NCBI RefSeq assembly: GCF_011634835.1 | Contig: NZ_SIRP01000001.1 | Location: 2,170,034-2,234,033 of the forward strand | DNA: 64,000 nt | Direction of reading: 5' to 3' | Source: Isoptericola sp. BMS4 | GTDB taxonomy: Bacteria > Actinomycetota > Actinomycetes > Actinomycetales > Cellulomonadaceae | Shown here: positions 53,901 to 62,164 of the stretch, one piece after another | Numbering within the stretch: position 1 is the stretch's first letter | How the letters are laid out: each line of letters opens with the position of its first letter | Program-made: the position numbers and the translations under genes | The notes under the pieces: model-generated | What the model was told of the DNA's origin: nothing | Seen by the model: the letters and a program-made list of their open reading frames with translations, nothing else | Databases searched by the model: none

Positions 53901-55112
53901 GTGGAGGACACACAACCGGGGACGATCGTGCTGTGGATCTTTCTCCTCGCGCTCGTCATCTTCGTGGTGGTGGCGCTGTTCAAGGCGGTGCGCATCGTGC
54001 CGCAGGCCACCGCGCTGATCATCGAGCGGCTCGGCCGGTACTCCAGCACCTTCTCGCCGGGGATGCACCTGCTGGTGCCGTTCGTCGACAAGGTCCGCGC
54101 CGGCGTCGACCTGCGTGAGCAGGTCGTGTCGTTCCCGCCCCAGCCGGTGATCACGAGCGACAACCTCGTGGTGAGCATCGACACCGTCGTCTACTTCCAG
54201 GTGACGGAGCCGAAGTCCGCGGTCTACGAGATCGCGAACTACATCACCGCGATCGAGCAGCTCACCACCACCACCCTGCGTAACGTGGTCGGGTCGATGG
54301 ACCTCGAGCAGACGCTCACCAGCCGCGACCAGATCAACGGCCAGCTGCGCGGCGTGCTCGACGAGGCGACCGGCCGCTGGGGCGTGCGCGTCAACCGCGT
54401 CGAGCTCAAGTCCATCGACCCGCCGGCCAGCGTGCAGGGCGCGATGGAGCAGCAGATGCGCGCCGAGCGCGACCGCCGTGCGACGATCCTCACGGCCGAG
54501 GGTGTCAAGCAGTCGCAGATCCTCACCGCCGAGGGCGAGAAGCAGTCGCAGATCCTGCGGGCCGAGGGTGACGCCCAGTCGAAGATCCTGACGGCCGAGG
54601 GTGAGGCGCGCGCCATCCTGCAGGTGTTCGGCGCGATCCACGAGGGCGACCCCGACCCGAAGCTGCTGGCCTACCAGTACCTGCAGATGCTGCCCGAGAT
54701 CGCGAACGGCACGTCGTCGAAGCTGTGGGTCGTGCCGACGGAGTTCACCGCCGCGCTCGGCTCGATCGCCAAGGGCTTCGGCGGGGAGCCGGGCACGCCG
54801 GGGATCCCGGCCCCGCCGTCCGACGAGTCCGGCGAGGAGGGGGAGCACCGCCCCCGGCCGTCCACGCTCACCACCTCGGCGCTCACCGACCCGAGCGAGG
54901 CGCTCGCGGAGGCGCGCCGGCAGGCGGAGGCCGCCACGGCCGACGCCACGAGCGCCGGCACGCGGTCGGGCTCGCCGTTCGACCGGTCCGCCGAGCGCGG
55001 CCAGCAGCCCGGCGGCCGGCCCACCCCGCCGCTGCCCGCCCCGGGGCCGGAACCGCGGCCGCTGGGCGGCGAGCCGGACGCGCCGGAGGACCCGGAGGCG
55101 CCCCAGCAGTAG
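53901..55112 (+). CDS. SPFH/stomatin-like protein (paraslipin, QmcA type)
   Basis: 403-aa membrane-anchored protein: one N-terminal helix (GTIVLWIFLLALVIFVVVAL), then the SPFH domain (IVPQATALIIERLGRYSSTF, VRAGVDLREQVVSFPPQPVI, SMDLEQTLTSRDQIN), a coiled-coil region with repeated LTAEG(V/E)KQSQIL units, and a long Pro/Ser/Glu-rich disordered tail from about residue 305. Forms oligomeric rings in membranes, with the NfeD partner. GTG 53901 with SD AAAGG is chosen over an upstream GTG at 53823 (the 169-nt gap has no other gene). Confidence 0.92.
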   Translation: MEDTQPGTIVLWIFLLALVIFVVVALFKAVRIVPQATALIIERLGRYSSTFSPGMHLLVPFVDKVRAGVDLREQVVSFPPQPVITSDNLVVSIDTVVYFQVTEPKSAVYEIANYITAIEQLTTTTLRNVVGSMDLEQTLTSRDQINGQLRGVLDEATGRWGVRVNRVELKSIDPPASVQGAMEQQMRAERDRRATILTAEGVKQSQILTAEGEKQSQILRAEGDAQSKILTAEGEARAILQVFGAIHEGDPDPKLLAYQYLQMLPEIANGTSSKLWVVPTEFTAALGSIAKGFGGEPGTPGIPAPPSDESGEEGEHRPRPSTLTTSALTDPSEALAEARRQAEAATADATSAGTRSGSPFDRSAERGQQPGGRPTPPLPAPGPEPRPLGGEPDAPEDPEAPQQ

Positions 55113-55132
55113 CGGGCCACCGGAGCACGCAG

Positions 55133-55183
55133 CACGAGACGAGAGGGGCGTCACCCGACGGGTGGCGGCCCTCTCGTCTCGTG
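55133..55183 (+). terminator. strong terminator after the SPFH gene
   Basis: Perfect 15-bp stem (55133-55147 with 55169-55183) beginning CACGAGACGAGAGGG; the loop holds a second small hairpin (CACCCG/CGGGTG). Confidence 0.75.
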
Positions 55184-55225
55184 CCCGGGACCACCCGGCA
55201 CGCTCCCGCCCATCTCCTCGCCCCG

Positions 55226-55319
55226 CCTCGGTGCCGAACAGGTCATTCCTCGGTGCCGAACATGTGGTTGGTCAGGGATTCAGAGTCTGAATCCCTGACC
55301 AACCACATGTTCGGCACCG
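55226..55319. repeat. 69-nt perfect palindrome with flanking direct repeat
   Basis: Left arm 55251-55284 and right arm 55286-55319 are 34 nt each and perfectly complementary around a single centre base G55285. The word CCTCGGTGCCGAACA occurs at 55226-55240 and again at the arm start (55248-55262), 22 bp apart; its inverse ends the right arm. The arms contain AT-richer words (TGGTTGGTCAGGGATT) than the surroundings. It lies between the SPFH terminator and the TetR operator; no transposase is nearby. Confidence 0.9.
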
Positions 55320-55353
55320 GTGGCGGGCGGTCGGTGGGCGGGTGCCGGTTGCG

Positions 55354-55378
55354 GAGTGAGTGCTCACTCAGTTACGCT
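55354..55378 (+). promoter_or_regulatory. TetR-type operator and leaderless promoter
   Basis: GAGTGAG (55354-55360) and CTCACTC (55363-55369) form a perfect inverted repeat with a 2-nt centre. The -10 TACGCT (55373-55378) follows directly and ends 7 nt before the GTG at 55386. A bound repressor would cover the -35 to -10 spacer, giving autorepression and control of the exporter genes. Confidence 0.65.
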
Positions 55379-55385
55379 CGCCGGC

Positions 55386-56129
55386 GTGACACCCGACCCC
55401 ACGGCCGCCGGCCGCGCCGCCCCGATGACCCCGGACGAACGGCGGGCCGCCATCGCGGCGGCCGTCCTTCCCCTCGTCGCCGAGCGCGGCGTCGACGTGA
55501 CGAGCCGAGAGCTCGCGGACGCCGCCGGCGTCGCGGAGGGCACGCTGTTCCGCGCCTTCGGGAACAAGCACGCGCTGATCGGTGCGGTGGCGATCGAGGG
55601 GTTGGAGCGCGCCTCGGGGCCCGAGTCCACGGGTGCCGCGCTCGCCGCGATCGACCATGCGCTGCCGCTCGCCGACCGGATCGCCCGGGTCATCGAGCTC
55701 GGCCGCGACAGCACGGCGGACGTCATGCGGTGGATGACCGTGCTCCGAGCGCTGCACCACCGCGCCGACGCCCGCGAGGCCGCGCTCTCGGACGAGGCGA
55801 AGGCGCTGCGCTCGCGGATCTTCGCCCAGCGACAGCGCCAGCGCGAGGTGATCGTCGAAGGGCTCGTCGCCGTCCTCGGCCCGGACGTGCACCGGTTGCG
55901 CGTGCCCGTGGAGGTCGCGGTCGCACTGGTCGAGGCGAGCGTCGCCGGGACGCACGGCCGGGTCGAACCCCTCGTGCCCGCCCCGCCCGCCCGGGTCGTC
56001 GCCGACGCCCTCGTCCACGGCATCGTCCACGACGTCGCCCGCCACCCGGACGACGCGGAAAAAGACCGGGACGCCGCACCCTCCGCGGCCGAGAATCCTC
56101 CCGACGCCCCCCACACCGAGGAGCCCTGA
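55386..56129 (+). CDS. TetR-family repressor of the ABC exporter
   Basis: 247-aa regulator. N-terminal TetR HTH (about 18-62): RRAAIAAAVLPLVAERGVDV, SRELADAAGVAEGTLFRAFG, NKHALIGAV. The C-terminal ligand domain is helical; the last about 40 residues are charged and disordered. Leaderless GTG at 55386; ATG 55425 is an alternative. The stop shares one base with the first exporter gene (TGATG), so it is in one operon with its target, and the operator at 55354 implies autoregulation by the exporter's substrate. Confidence 0.88.
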   Translation: MTPDPTAAGRAAPMTPDERRAAIAAAVLPLVAERGVDVTSRELADAAGVAEGTLFRAFGNKHALIGAVAIEGLERASGPESTGAALAAIDHALPLADRIARVIELGRDSTADVMRWMTVLRALHHRADAREAALSDEAKALRSRIFAQRQRQREVIVEGLVAVLGPDVHRLRVPVEVAVALVEASVAGTHGRVEPLVPAPPARVVADALVHGIVHDVARHPDDAEKDRDAAPSAAENPPDAPHTEEP

Positions 56130-57880
56130 TGCTCGTCTCCCTCGCGCGGACCTACCTGCGCCCGTACCGCGGAGCCGTCGCGCTGCTGCTGGTGCTGCAG
56201 CTGCTCGCGACGCTCGCGTCGCTGTACCTGCCCTCGCTCAACGCGGACATCGTCGACAACGGTGTCACGCAGGGCGACACGGGGTACATCCTGCGCGTCG
56301 GCGGAGTCATGCTCGTCGTGAGCCTCGGGCAGGTGGTCTGCGCGGTCGGTGCCGTCTTCCTGGGCGCCCGCGCGGCCACGGCCCTGGGCCGCGACGTGCG
56401 CCGCGACCTCTTCGACTCCGTGCAAGGCTTCTCGGCGCGCGAGCTCGGCGAGTTCGGCGCCCCGTCCCTCATCACCCGCACGACGAACGACGTGCAGCAG
56501 GTGCAGATGGTGACGCTCATGATGTTCACCATCATGGTCATGGCGCCGATCATGATGGTCGGCGGCGTCGTGATGGCGCTCCAGGAGGACGTCGGGCTGT
56601 CCGCCCTGCTGCTGGTCGTCGTGCCCGTGCTCGGGATCGCCGTCGGGCTGCTGATGTGGCGGATGGTGCCCTACTTCCGGGCGATGCAGAAGCGGATCGA
56701 CGCGATCAACGCCGTGCTGCGCGAGCAGATCACCGGCCTGCGGGTGGTGCGAGCGTTCGTGCGCGAGCGGCACGAGCGGCGGCGGTTCGGCGCGGCGAAC
56801 ACGGCCCTGCACGACACGTCGCTGGGCGCCGGCAAGCTCATGGCGCTGGCGTTCCCGATGGTCATGCTCATCATGAACGCCTCGAGCGTGGCGGTGCTGT
56901 GGTTCGGCGCGCGCCGGATCGACGCCGGCGAGATGCAGGTCGGCGCGCTGATGGCGTTCCTCAGCTACATCATGTACATCCTCACGGCCGTCATGATGTC
57001 GACGATGATGACGATGATGGTGCCGCGCGCCTCCGTGGCCGCGGGCCGCATCACCGCGGTGCTCCGCACGGAGACGTCTGTCACCGAGCCCACCGCGCCC
57101 GCGCCGCTGTCCTCCCTGGGCGGGGGCGCCGGACCGCGCGGGGAGGTGCGCCTCGAGGGCGTCGAGTTCGGCTACCCGGGCGCCGAGGAACCGGTGCTGC
57201 ACGACCTGTCCTTTACGGCGCGCCCGGGCGAGGTCACGGCGATCATCGGGTCGACCGGTGCGGGCAAGACGACGCTGCTGAACCTCGTGCCGCGCCTCTT
57301 CGACGCGACCGGCGGCCGGGTCCTGGTCGACGGTGTGGACGTGCGGGACCTGTCCACGGCGGACCTGGGGTCGCTGCTCGGGCTGGTGCCCCAGAAGGCG
57401 TTCCTGTTCTCCGGGACGGTGGCGGACAACCTCCGGTACGGCCGGTCCGACGCCACCGAGGACGAGATGTGGGAGGCGCTCGAGGTGGCGCAGGCCCGCG
57501 ACTTCGTCGAGGCGCTGCCCGAGGGCCTGCAGGCTCCGGTGTCGCAGGGCGGCACCACCTTCTCGGGCGGCCAGCGCCAGCGGCTCGCGATCGCCCGCGC
57601 CGTCGTGCGCCGCCCGCGGGTCTACCTGTTCGACGACTCGTTCTCCGCGCTCGACTACGCGACCGACGCCCGCCTGCGGGCGGCCCTGCGGCCCCGGACC
57701 AGAGACGCCACCGTGCTGGTCGTGGCCCAGCGGGTCGCGACGATCCGCGACGCCGACCAGATCCTCGTGCTCGACCACGGCCGCATCGTGGGGCGCGGCA
57801 CCCACACCGAGCTGCTGGCGAGCAACGAGACCTACGCCGAGATCGTGACGTCCCAGATGTCCTTGGAGGAAGCTGCATGA
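56129..57880 (+). CDS. heterodimeric ABC exporter half, degenerate-site subunit
   Basis: 583-aa membrane-ATPase fusion: six-helix exporter domain (LARTYLRPYRGAVALLLVLQ...) and C-terminal ATPase. Walker A GSTGAGKTTLLNLV, signature FSGGQRQRLAIARAV, but Walker B reads YLFDDSFSALD: Asp replaces the catalytic Glu, and the switch is VVAQRVATI (Gln for His). Such a non-hydrolytic site with an intact signature is the mark of the TM287-like partner in heterodimers. The second half gene follows after 85 nt. Substrate probably a drug or lipid. Confidence 0.93.
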   Translation: MLVSLARTYLRPYRGAVALLLVLQLLATLASLYLPSLNADIVDNGVTQGDTGYILRVGGVMLVVSLGQVVCAVGAVFLGARAATALGRDVRRDLFDSVQGFSARELGEFGAPSLITRTTNDVQQVQMVTLMMFTIMVMAPIMMVGGVVMALQEDVGLSALLLVVVPVLGIAVGLLMWRMVPYFRAMQKRIDAINAVLREQITGLRVVRAFVRERHERRRFGAANTALHDTSLGAGKLMALAFPMVMLIMNASSVAVLWFGARRIDAGEMQVGALMAFLSYIMYILTAVMMSTMMTMMVPRASVAAGRITAVLRTETSVTEPTAPAPLSSLGGGAGPRGEVRLEGVEFGYPGAEEPVLHDLSFTARPGEVTAIIGSTGAGKTTLLNLVPRLFDATGGRVLVDGVDVRDLSTADLGSLLGLVPQKAFLFSGTVADNLRYGRSDATEDEMWEALEVAQARDFVEALPEGLQAPVSQGGTTFSGGQRQRLAIARAVVRRPRVYLFDDSFSALDYATDARLRAALRPRTRDATVLVVAQRVATIRDADQILVLDHGRIVGRGTHTELLASNETYAEIVTSQMSLEEAA

Positions 57881-57965
57881 GCGCGAGGAGCCCCCGCGGA
57901 GGTAGCGCGAGGAACGAGGGCTGCAGGAGCGAGGCACCGCAGCGGTCGTGCGAGAGGAGCACATC

Positions 57966-59993
57966 ATGAGCGCTCAGCGCAGCGCCCCCGCGGCGGGCGG
58001 GCGGCCGTCCGGTCCCCGCCCGGGGGGACCGATGGGCGGCATGGGCGGCGGCCCCGTGGCCAAGCCGATGGACTTCCGTGGATCGCTGCGGCGGTTCGCG
58101 GCGGTGATGCGGCCCGAGCGGGTCCGCGTCGCGATCCTGCTCGTGTGCGGCGTCGCCTCGGTCGCCCTGAGCGTCGTGGGGCCGAAGATCCTCGGCGAGG
58201 GCACGAACGTCATCTTCGAGGGCGTCGTCGGCAAGGCGCTCGGCGCATCCGTCCCGCCCGGGACCACCACCGACCAGGCGATCGCCGGCCTGCGGCAGGC
58301 CGGCGACGACACCCAGGCCGACATGCTGGCGTCGATGGACCACCTGGTGGTCGGCCAGGGCGTGGACTTCGGTCGGCTGGGGCAGATCCTGCTCGCCGTG
58401 CTCGCGATCTACGCCGGCGCGTTCGTCTTCGGCTGGTTGCAGTCCCGCATCATGACGATCGCCGTGCAGAACACGATGCGGCGCCTGCGAGAGGACGTCG
58501 AGGCCAAGCTGCACCGGCTCCCGCTGAGCCACGTCGACAAGCAGGCCAAGGGCGAGATCCTCTCGCGCGTCACGAACGACATCGACAACCTGGCGCAGAC
58601 GACCACCCAGACCCTCGCGCAGGTCGTCACCTCGCTGCTCACGGTGGTCGGGGTACTGGCGATGATGTTCTGGATCTCGTGGATCCTGGCCCTGGTGGCG
58701 CTCGTGACCGTGCCGCTGTCGGTGCTGCTGGCGATGCAGATCGCCAAGCGCTCGCAGCCGCAGTTCGTCGCGCAGTGGGCGGCCACGGGCCGCCTCAACG
58801 CCCACGTGGAGGAGATGTTCACCGGGCACGCCCTGGTCAAGGTGTACGGGCGCCAGGAGGCCGCCGCGGAGAAGTTCGCCGTCGAGAACGAGGCGCTGTA
58901 CGACGCGACCCGCCGGTCGCAGTTCATCTCGGGCACCATGCAGCCGTCGATGGGCTTCCTGGGAAACCTCAACTACGTGCTGGTCGCGGTGATCGGCGGG
59001 CTGCGGGTCGCCACGGGCCAGCTCTCCCTGGGCGACGTGCAGGCGTTCATCCAGTACTCACGGCAGTTCACGCAGCCGCTGACGCAGATCGCCTCGATGA
59101 TGAACCTGCTGCAGTCCGGCGTGGCGTCCGCCGAGCGGGTCTTCGAGCTCCTCGACGCCCCGGAGCAGGACCCGGACCCCGAAGCGCCGCGGCGGCTGGA
59201 GCGCCGGGTGCGCGGCCGGGTGGCGTTCGAGGACGTCTCGTTCTCCTACCTGCCGGACGAGCCGCTCATCGAGCGTCTCGACCTCGTGGCCGAGCCCGGG
59301 CAGACCGTCGCGATCGTCGGGCCCACCGGTGCGGGCAAGACGACGCTCGTCAACCTGCTGATGCGCTTCTACGAGGTCGACGGCGGGCGGATCACCCTCG
59401 ACGGCGTCGACACCCGCGCCCTGACGCGCGACGACCTGCGCTCGCGGATCGGCATGGTGCTGCAGGACACGTGGCTGTTCCACGGCACGATCGCCGAGAA
59501 CCTGCGCTACGGCGTCCACGACGGCGACGAGGTGAGCGAGGAGGACTTCCTCGCCGCCGCCCGCGCCACGCACGTCGACCCGTTCGTGCGCACGCTGCCC
59601 GACGGCTACGACACGGTGCTGGACGACGACGCCACGTCGCTGTCGGCGGGGGAGAAACAGCTGCTCACCATCGCCCGCGCGTTCCTCGCGGACCCGGAAA
59701 TCCTCGTCCTCGACGAGGCGACCAGCTCCGTGGACACCCGCACCGAGGTGCTGGTGCAGCAGGCGATGAACGCGCTGCGCTCGGGGCGCACCAGCTTCGT
59801 CATCGCGCACCGGCTGTCCACGATCCGCGACGCGGACACGATCGTCGTCATGGAGCACGGGCAGATCGTCGAGCAGGGCGACCACGAGACGCTGCTCGCG
59901 GCGGGCGGGGCGTACGCCCGGCTGTACGATTCGCAGTTCAGCGCGCCGGTCGTCGACGAGGAGGAGATCGCCGCGGGCCGCGCCGAGGTGTGA
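57966..59993 (+). CDS. heterodimeric ABC exporter half, catalytic subunit
   Basis: 675-aa fusion of a six-helix exporter domain and ATPase. A 40-residue Gly/Pro-rich N-terminus precedes it. Walker A GPTGAGKTTLVNLLM, Walker B ILVLDEATSSVD with catalytic Glu, switch FVIAHRLSTIRDAD are intact, while the signature is altered to LSAGEKQLLTIARAF. That complements the partner, giving one working and one degenerate site. An extended loop between helices 1 and 2 (VGKALGASVPPGTTTDQAIA onward) is typical of this half. ATG 57966; moderate SD GAGAGGAG. Confidence 0.93.
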   Translation: MSAQRSAPAAGGRPSGPRPGGPMGGMGGGPVAKPMDFRGSLRRFAAVMRPERVRVAILLVCGVASVALSVVGPKILGEGTNVIFEGVVGKALGASVPPGTTTDQAIAGLRQAGDDTQADMLASMDHLVVGQGVDFGRLGQILLAVLAIYAGAFVFGWLQSRIMTIAVQNTMRRLREDVEAKLHRLPLSHVDKQAKGEILSRVTNDIDNLAQTTTQTLAQVVTSLLTVVGVLAMMFWISWILALVALVTVPLSVLLAMQIAKRSQPQFVAQWAATGRLNAHVEEMFTGHALVKVYGRQEAAAEKFAVENEALYDATRRSQFISGTMQPSMGFLGNLNYVLVAVIGGLRVATGQLSLGDVQAFIQYSRQFTQPLTQIASMMNLLQSGVASAERVFELLDAPEQDPDPEAPRRLERRVRGRVAFEDVSFSYLPDEPLIERLDLVAEPGQTVAIVGPTGAGKTTLVNLLMRFYEVDGGRITLDGVDTRALTRDDLRSRIGMVLQDTWLFHGTIAENLRYGVHDGDEVSEEDFLAAARATHVDPFVRTLPDGYDTVLDDDATSLSAGEKQLLTIARAFLADPEILVLDEATSSVDTRTEVLVQQAMNALRSGRTSFVIAHRLSTIRDADTIVVMEHGQIVEQGDHETLLAAGGAYARLYDSQFSAPVVDEEEIAAGRAEV

Positions 59994-59997
59994 CCCG

Positions 59998-60017
59998 GCG
60001 CCCCGAGACGGGGGCGC
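59998..60017. terminator. hairpin between exporter and convergent GNAT gene
   Basis: GCGCCCC (59998-60004) pairs with GGGGCGC (60011-60017), 6-nt loop, 4 nt after the exporter stop. Confidence 0.5.
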
Positions 60018-60027
60018 GCGCCGTCCG

Positions 60028-60546
60028 CTACGGCAGCACCATGAGCCGGGCGGGCGGCGCGTCCGCGCGCTGCCAGTGGAACCTCGCCTCGCCGACGATC
60101 CGCCAGCCCCTGCGCAGGTAGACGGCGTGCGCGACGCCGTCGCGGTCGTCGACGTCGAGCACGGGCGTGCGCCCGGTGCCGCGGATCCAGTCCGCGGCGT
60201 GGTCGAGCAGCCGCCCGCCCACCCCCTGGCCCTGGGCGTCCGGGTGGACGAAGAGCACCGACACGCACGCCAGCTCGGCCACCGGCCGGCCGGCGCCGGC
60301 CGACCAGAGGGCGCCGTGCTCGTCGTCGGCCACCGCCGTGACGCTGACGTGCCCGACGGCGCGCCCGCCGGCCTCGGCGACCCACGCCGCCTCCTCGCCG
60401 TCGCGCACGACGAACTCCTCGGTGGGGAACGGCAGCGGCCACCGGTGCGGGTAGCCCGACGCGGGCTGCTGCGCGGCGAGGGCCGCGACGAGGTCGGGCA
60501 GGTCGGCGTCGGTGCGCGTCCTGAGGGCGACGGTGGGTCGGGTCAC
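60028..60546 (-). CDS. GNAT-family N-acetyltransferase
   Basis: 172-aa acetyl-CoA-dependent transferase. Motif A is LFVHPDAQGQGVGGRLLDHA with the QxxGxG pyrophosphate loop; motif B includes DDRDGVAHAVYLRRGWRIVG with the typical catalytic-side Tyr. Substrate unknown. GTG at 60546 (MTRPTVALRTR) is leaderless: TAGGCT 7 nt upstream; upstream in-frame codons are Arg-rich and not convincing. Confidence 0.85.
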   Translation of the reverse strand: MTRPTVALRTRTDADLPDLVAALAAQQPASGYPHRWPLPFPTEEFVVRDGEEAAWVAEAGGRAVGHVSVTAVADDEHGALWSAGAGRPVAELACVSVLFVHPDAQGQGVGGRLLDHAADWIRGTGRTPVLDVDDRDGVAHAVYLRRGWRIVGEARFHWQRADAPPARLMVLP

Positions 60547-60553
60547 GAGCGGG

Positions 60554-60559
60554 AGCCTA
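60554..60559 (-). promoter_or_regulatory. -10 box TAGGCT, leaderless
   Basis: Minus-strand TAGGCT, 7 nt before the GTG at 60546. Confidence 0.5.
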
Positions 60560-60670
60560 CGACCTCCCGGTGACACCGGTCGGACCCGGCGCCGGTCGTG
60601 ACGCTTGCCTCGGACGGGACGCCCGGACCGGCGCCGCCGGCCTCCGACCGCCCGACGAGAGGACGCCCTC

Positions 60671-62164
60671 GTGACTCGCACGGAGCTCTCGCCCTCGCGT
60701 CTCGCCCAGGCGAGCGCCGTCGTGCCGAGCCCGCGCCAGCTCGCCTGGCAGCGCCGTGAGCTCTACGCCTTCGTCCACTTCGGGATGAACACGATGACCG
60801 ACCGCGAGTGGGGTGCCGGGCACGAGGACCCCGCGCTCTTCGACCCCGCCGACGTGGACGTCGACCAGTGGGTGCGGGTGTTCGCCTCGGCCGGGATGCG
60901 GGCGGTGATCCTCACGGCGAAGCACCACGACGGCTTCTGCCTGTGGCCCAGCCGCCGCACCGGCCACACGGTCGCGGCGAGCCCGTGGCGCGGCGGCCGG
61001 GGCGACCTCGTGCGCGAGGTCGCCGACGCGTGCGCCCGAGCCGGTCTCGGGTTCGGGGTCTACCTCTCGCCGTGGGACCGTACGAAACCCACCTACGGCA
61101 CCGGGGCCGCGTACGACGACTTCTTCGTCGCGCAGCTGACCGAGCTGCTCACCGGCTACGGCCCGGTCTTCTCCGTGTGGCTCGACGGGGCGAACGGCGA
61201 GGGCCCGGACGGGCGGACGCAGCTCTACGACTGGGACCGGTACTACGAGGTGGTCCGGCGCCTGCAGCCCGGTGCCGCGATCAGCGTGTGTGGGCCGGAC
61301 GTGCGTTGGTGCGGCAACGAGGCGGGCCACACCCGCGCGGACGAGTGGAGCGTCGTGCCGGCGTCGTTGCGCGACGCCGAACGGGTCGCGTCGCGCTCGC
61401 AGCGCGGCGACGACCCGTCCTTCGCGCGGCTGGTGCGCTCCGACGAGGACGACCTGGGCAGCAGGGCGGCCCTCGCCGCCACCGACGACGAGCTCGTCTG
61501 GTACCCGGCCGAGGTCAACACGTCGATCCGCCCGGGATGGTTCCACCATCCCGCGCAGGACGACGAGGTGCGGACCCCGGCCGAGCTGTTCCGCATCTAT
61601 CGCCGATCCGTCGGGGGCAACAGCACCTTCCTGCTCAACGTGCCGCCGGACCGGTCGGGGCGGCTCGCCGCGCCCGACGTCGCCGCGCTGCGCGGGCTCG
61701 GGGCGCTCGTCGCGGAGCTCGCCGACCGCGACATGGCCCCCGCGGCCCGCGTGGCGTACTCCAGCGCGCCGCTGGACGGGCCGCCGCGCGACGGGGCCGT
61801 CTGGGCGCCGGCGCACGGCGACCCGGCGCCCGCGGTCCGTCTGTCCTGGCCCGAGCCCCGCACGGTCGACGGCGTCGTGCTCGCCGAGGACGTCGCGCAC
61901 GGGCAGCAGGTCGAGGACGTCGTCGTGCGCGTCGAACGCGCGGACGGGCGCGCGGAGGGGCCGGGCGAGATCGTCGCGTGGGCGGGATCGGTCGGGTACC
62001 GCCGCATCCTGGACCTGGCGCCCGTCGAGGTCACGGCCCTGACGGTCGAGATCGGCGCCCACCGCGGGCCGGTCCGGCTGGCGGAGCTCGCGGTCCTGCG
62101 ACCCTCCGCGCTGCCGGGCGGAGAGCACCGCGAGGCGGCCGGGCCTGCCAGAATGCCCCGGTGA
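60671..62164 (+). CDS. alpha-L-fucosidase, GH29 (copy 2)
   Basis: 497-aa paralogue of the fucosidase at 23799. Same blocks: HFGMNTMTDREWGAG, TAKHHDGFCLWPS, nucleophile D172 in FSVWLDGANGE, acid/base candidate E217 in WCGNEAG (the numbers happen to equal those I recall for a bifidobacterial 1,3/1,4-fucosidase), and the C-terminal beta domain ending near GSVGYRRILDLAPVEVTALT. No signal peptide. SD is distant (GAGAGGA, 10 nt). No AT-rich operator like those of the sugar locus precedes it, so its regulation differs from copy 1. The stop overlaps the methyltransferase start. Confidence 0.92.
   Translation: MTRTELSPSRLAQASAVVPSPRQLAWQRRELYAFVHFGMNTMTDREWGAGHEDPALFDPADVDVDQWVRVFASAGMRAVILTAKHHDGFCLWPSRRTGHTVAASPWRGGRGDLVREVADACARAGLGFGVYLSPWDRTKPTYGTGAAYDDFFVAQLTELLTGYGPVFSVWLDGANGEGPDGRTQLYDWDRYYEVVRRLQPGAAISVCGPDVRWCGNEAGHTRADEWSVVPASLRDAERVASRSQRGDDPSFARLVRSDEDDLGSRAALAATDDELVWYPAEVNTSIRPGWFHHPAQDDEVRTPAELFRIYRRSVGGNSTFLLNVPPDRSGRLAAPDVAALRGLGALVAELADRDMAPAARVAYSSAPLDGPPRDGAVWAPAHGDPAPAVRLSWPEPRTVDGVVLAEDVAHGQQVEDVVVRVERADGRAEGPGEIVAWAGSVGYRRILDLAPVEVTALTVEIGAHRGPVRLAELAVLRPSALPGGEHREAAGPARMPR

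Noticed and set aside
55251-55319. Palindrome as an IS end or tRNA-like structure
   Set aside because: No transposase or target duplication is visible, and there is no cloverleaf; kept only as an unexplained palindrome.
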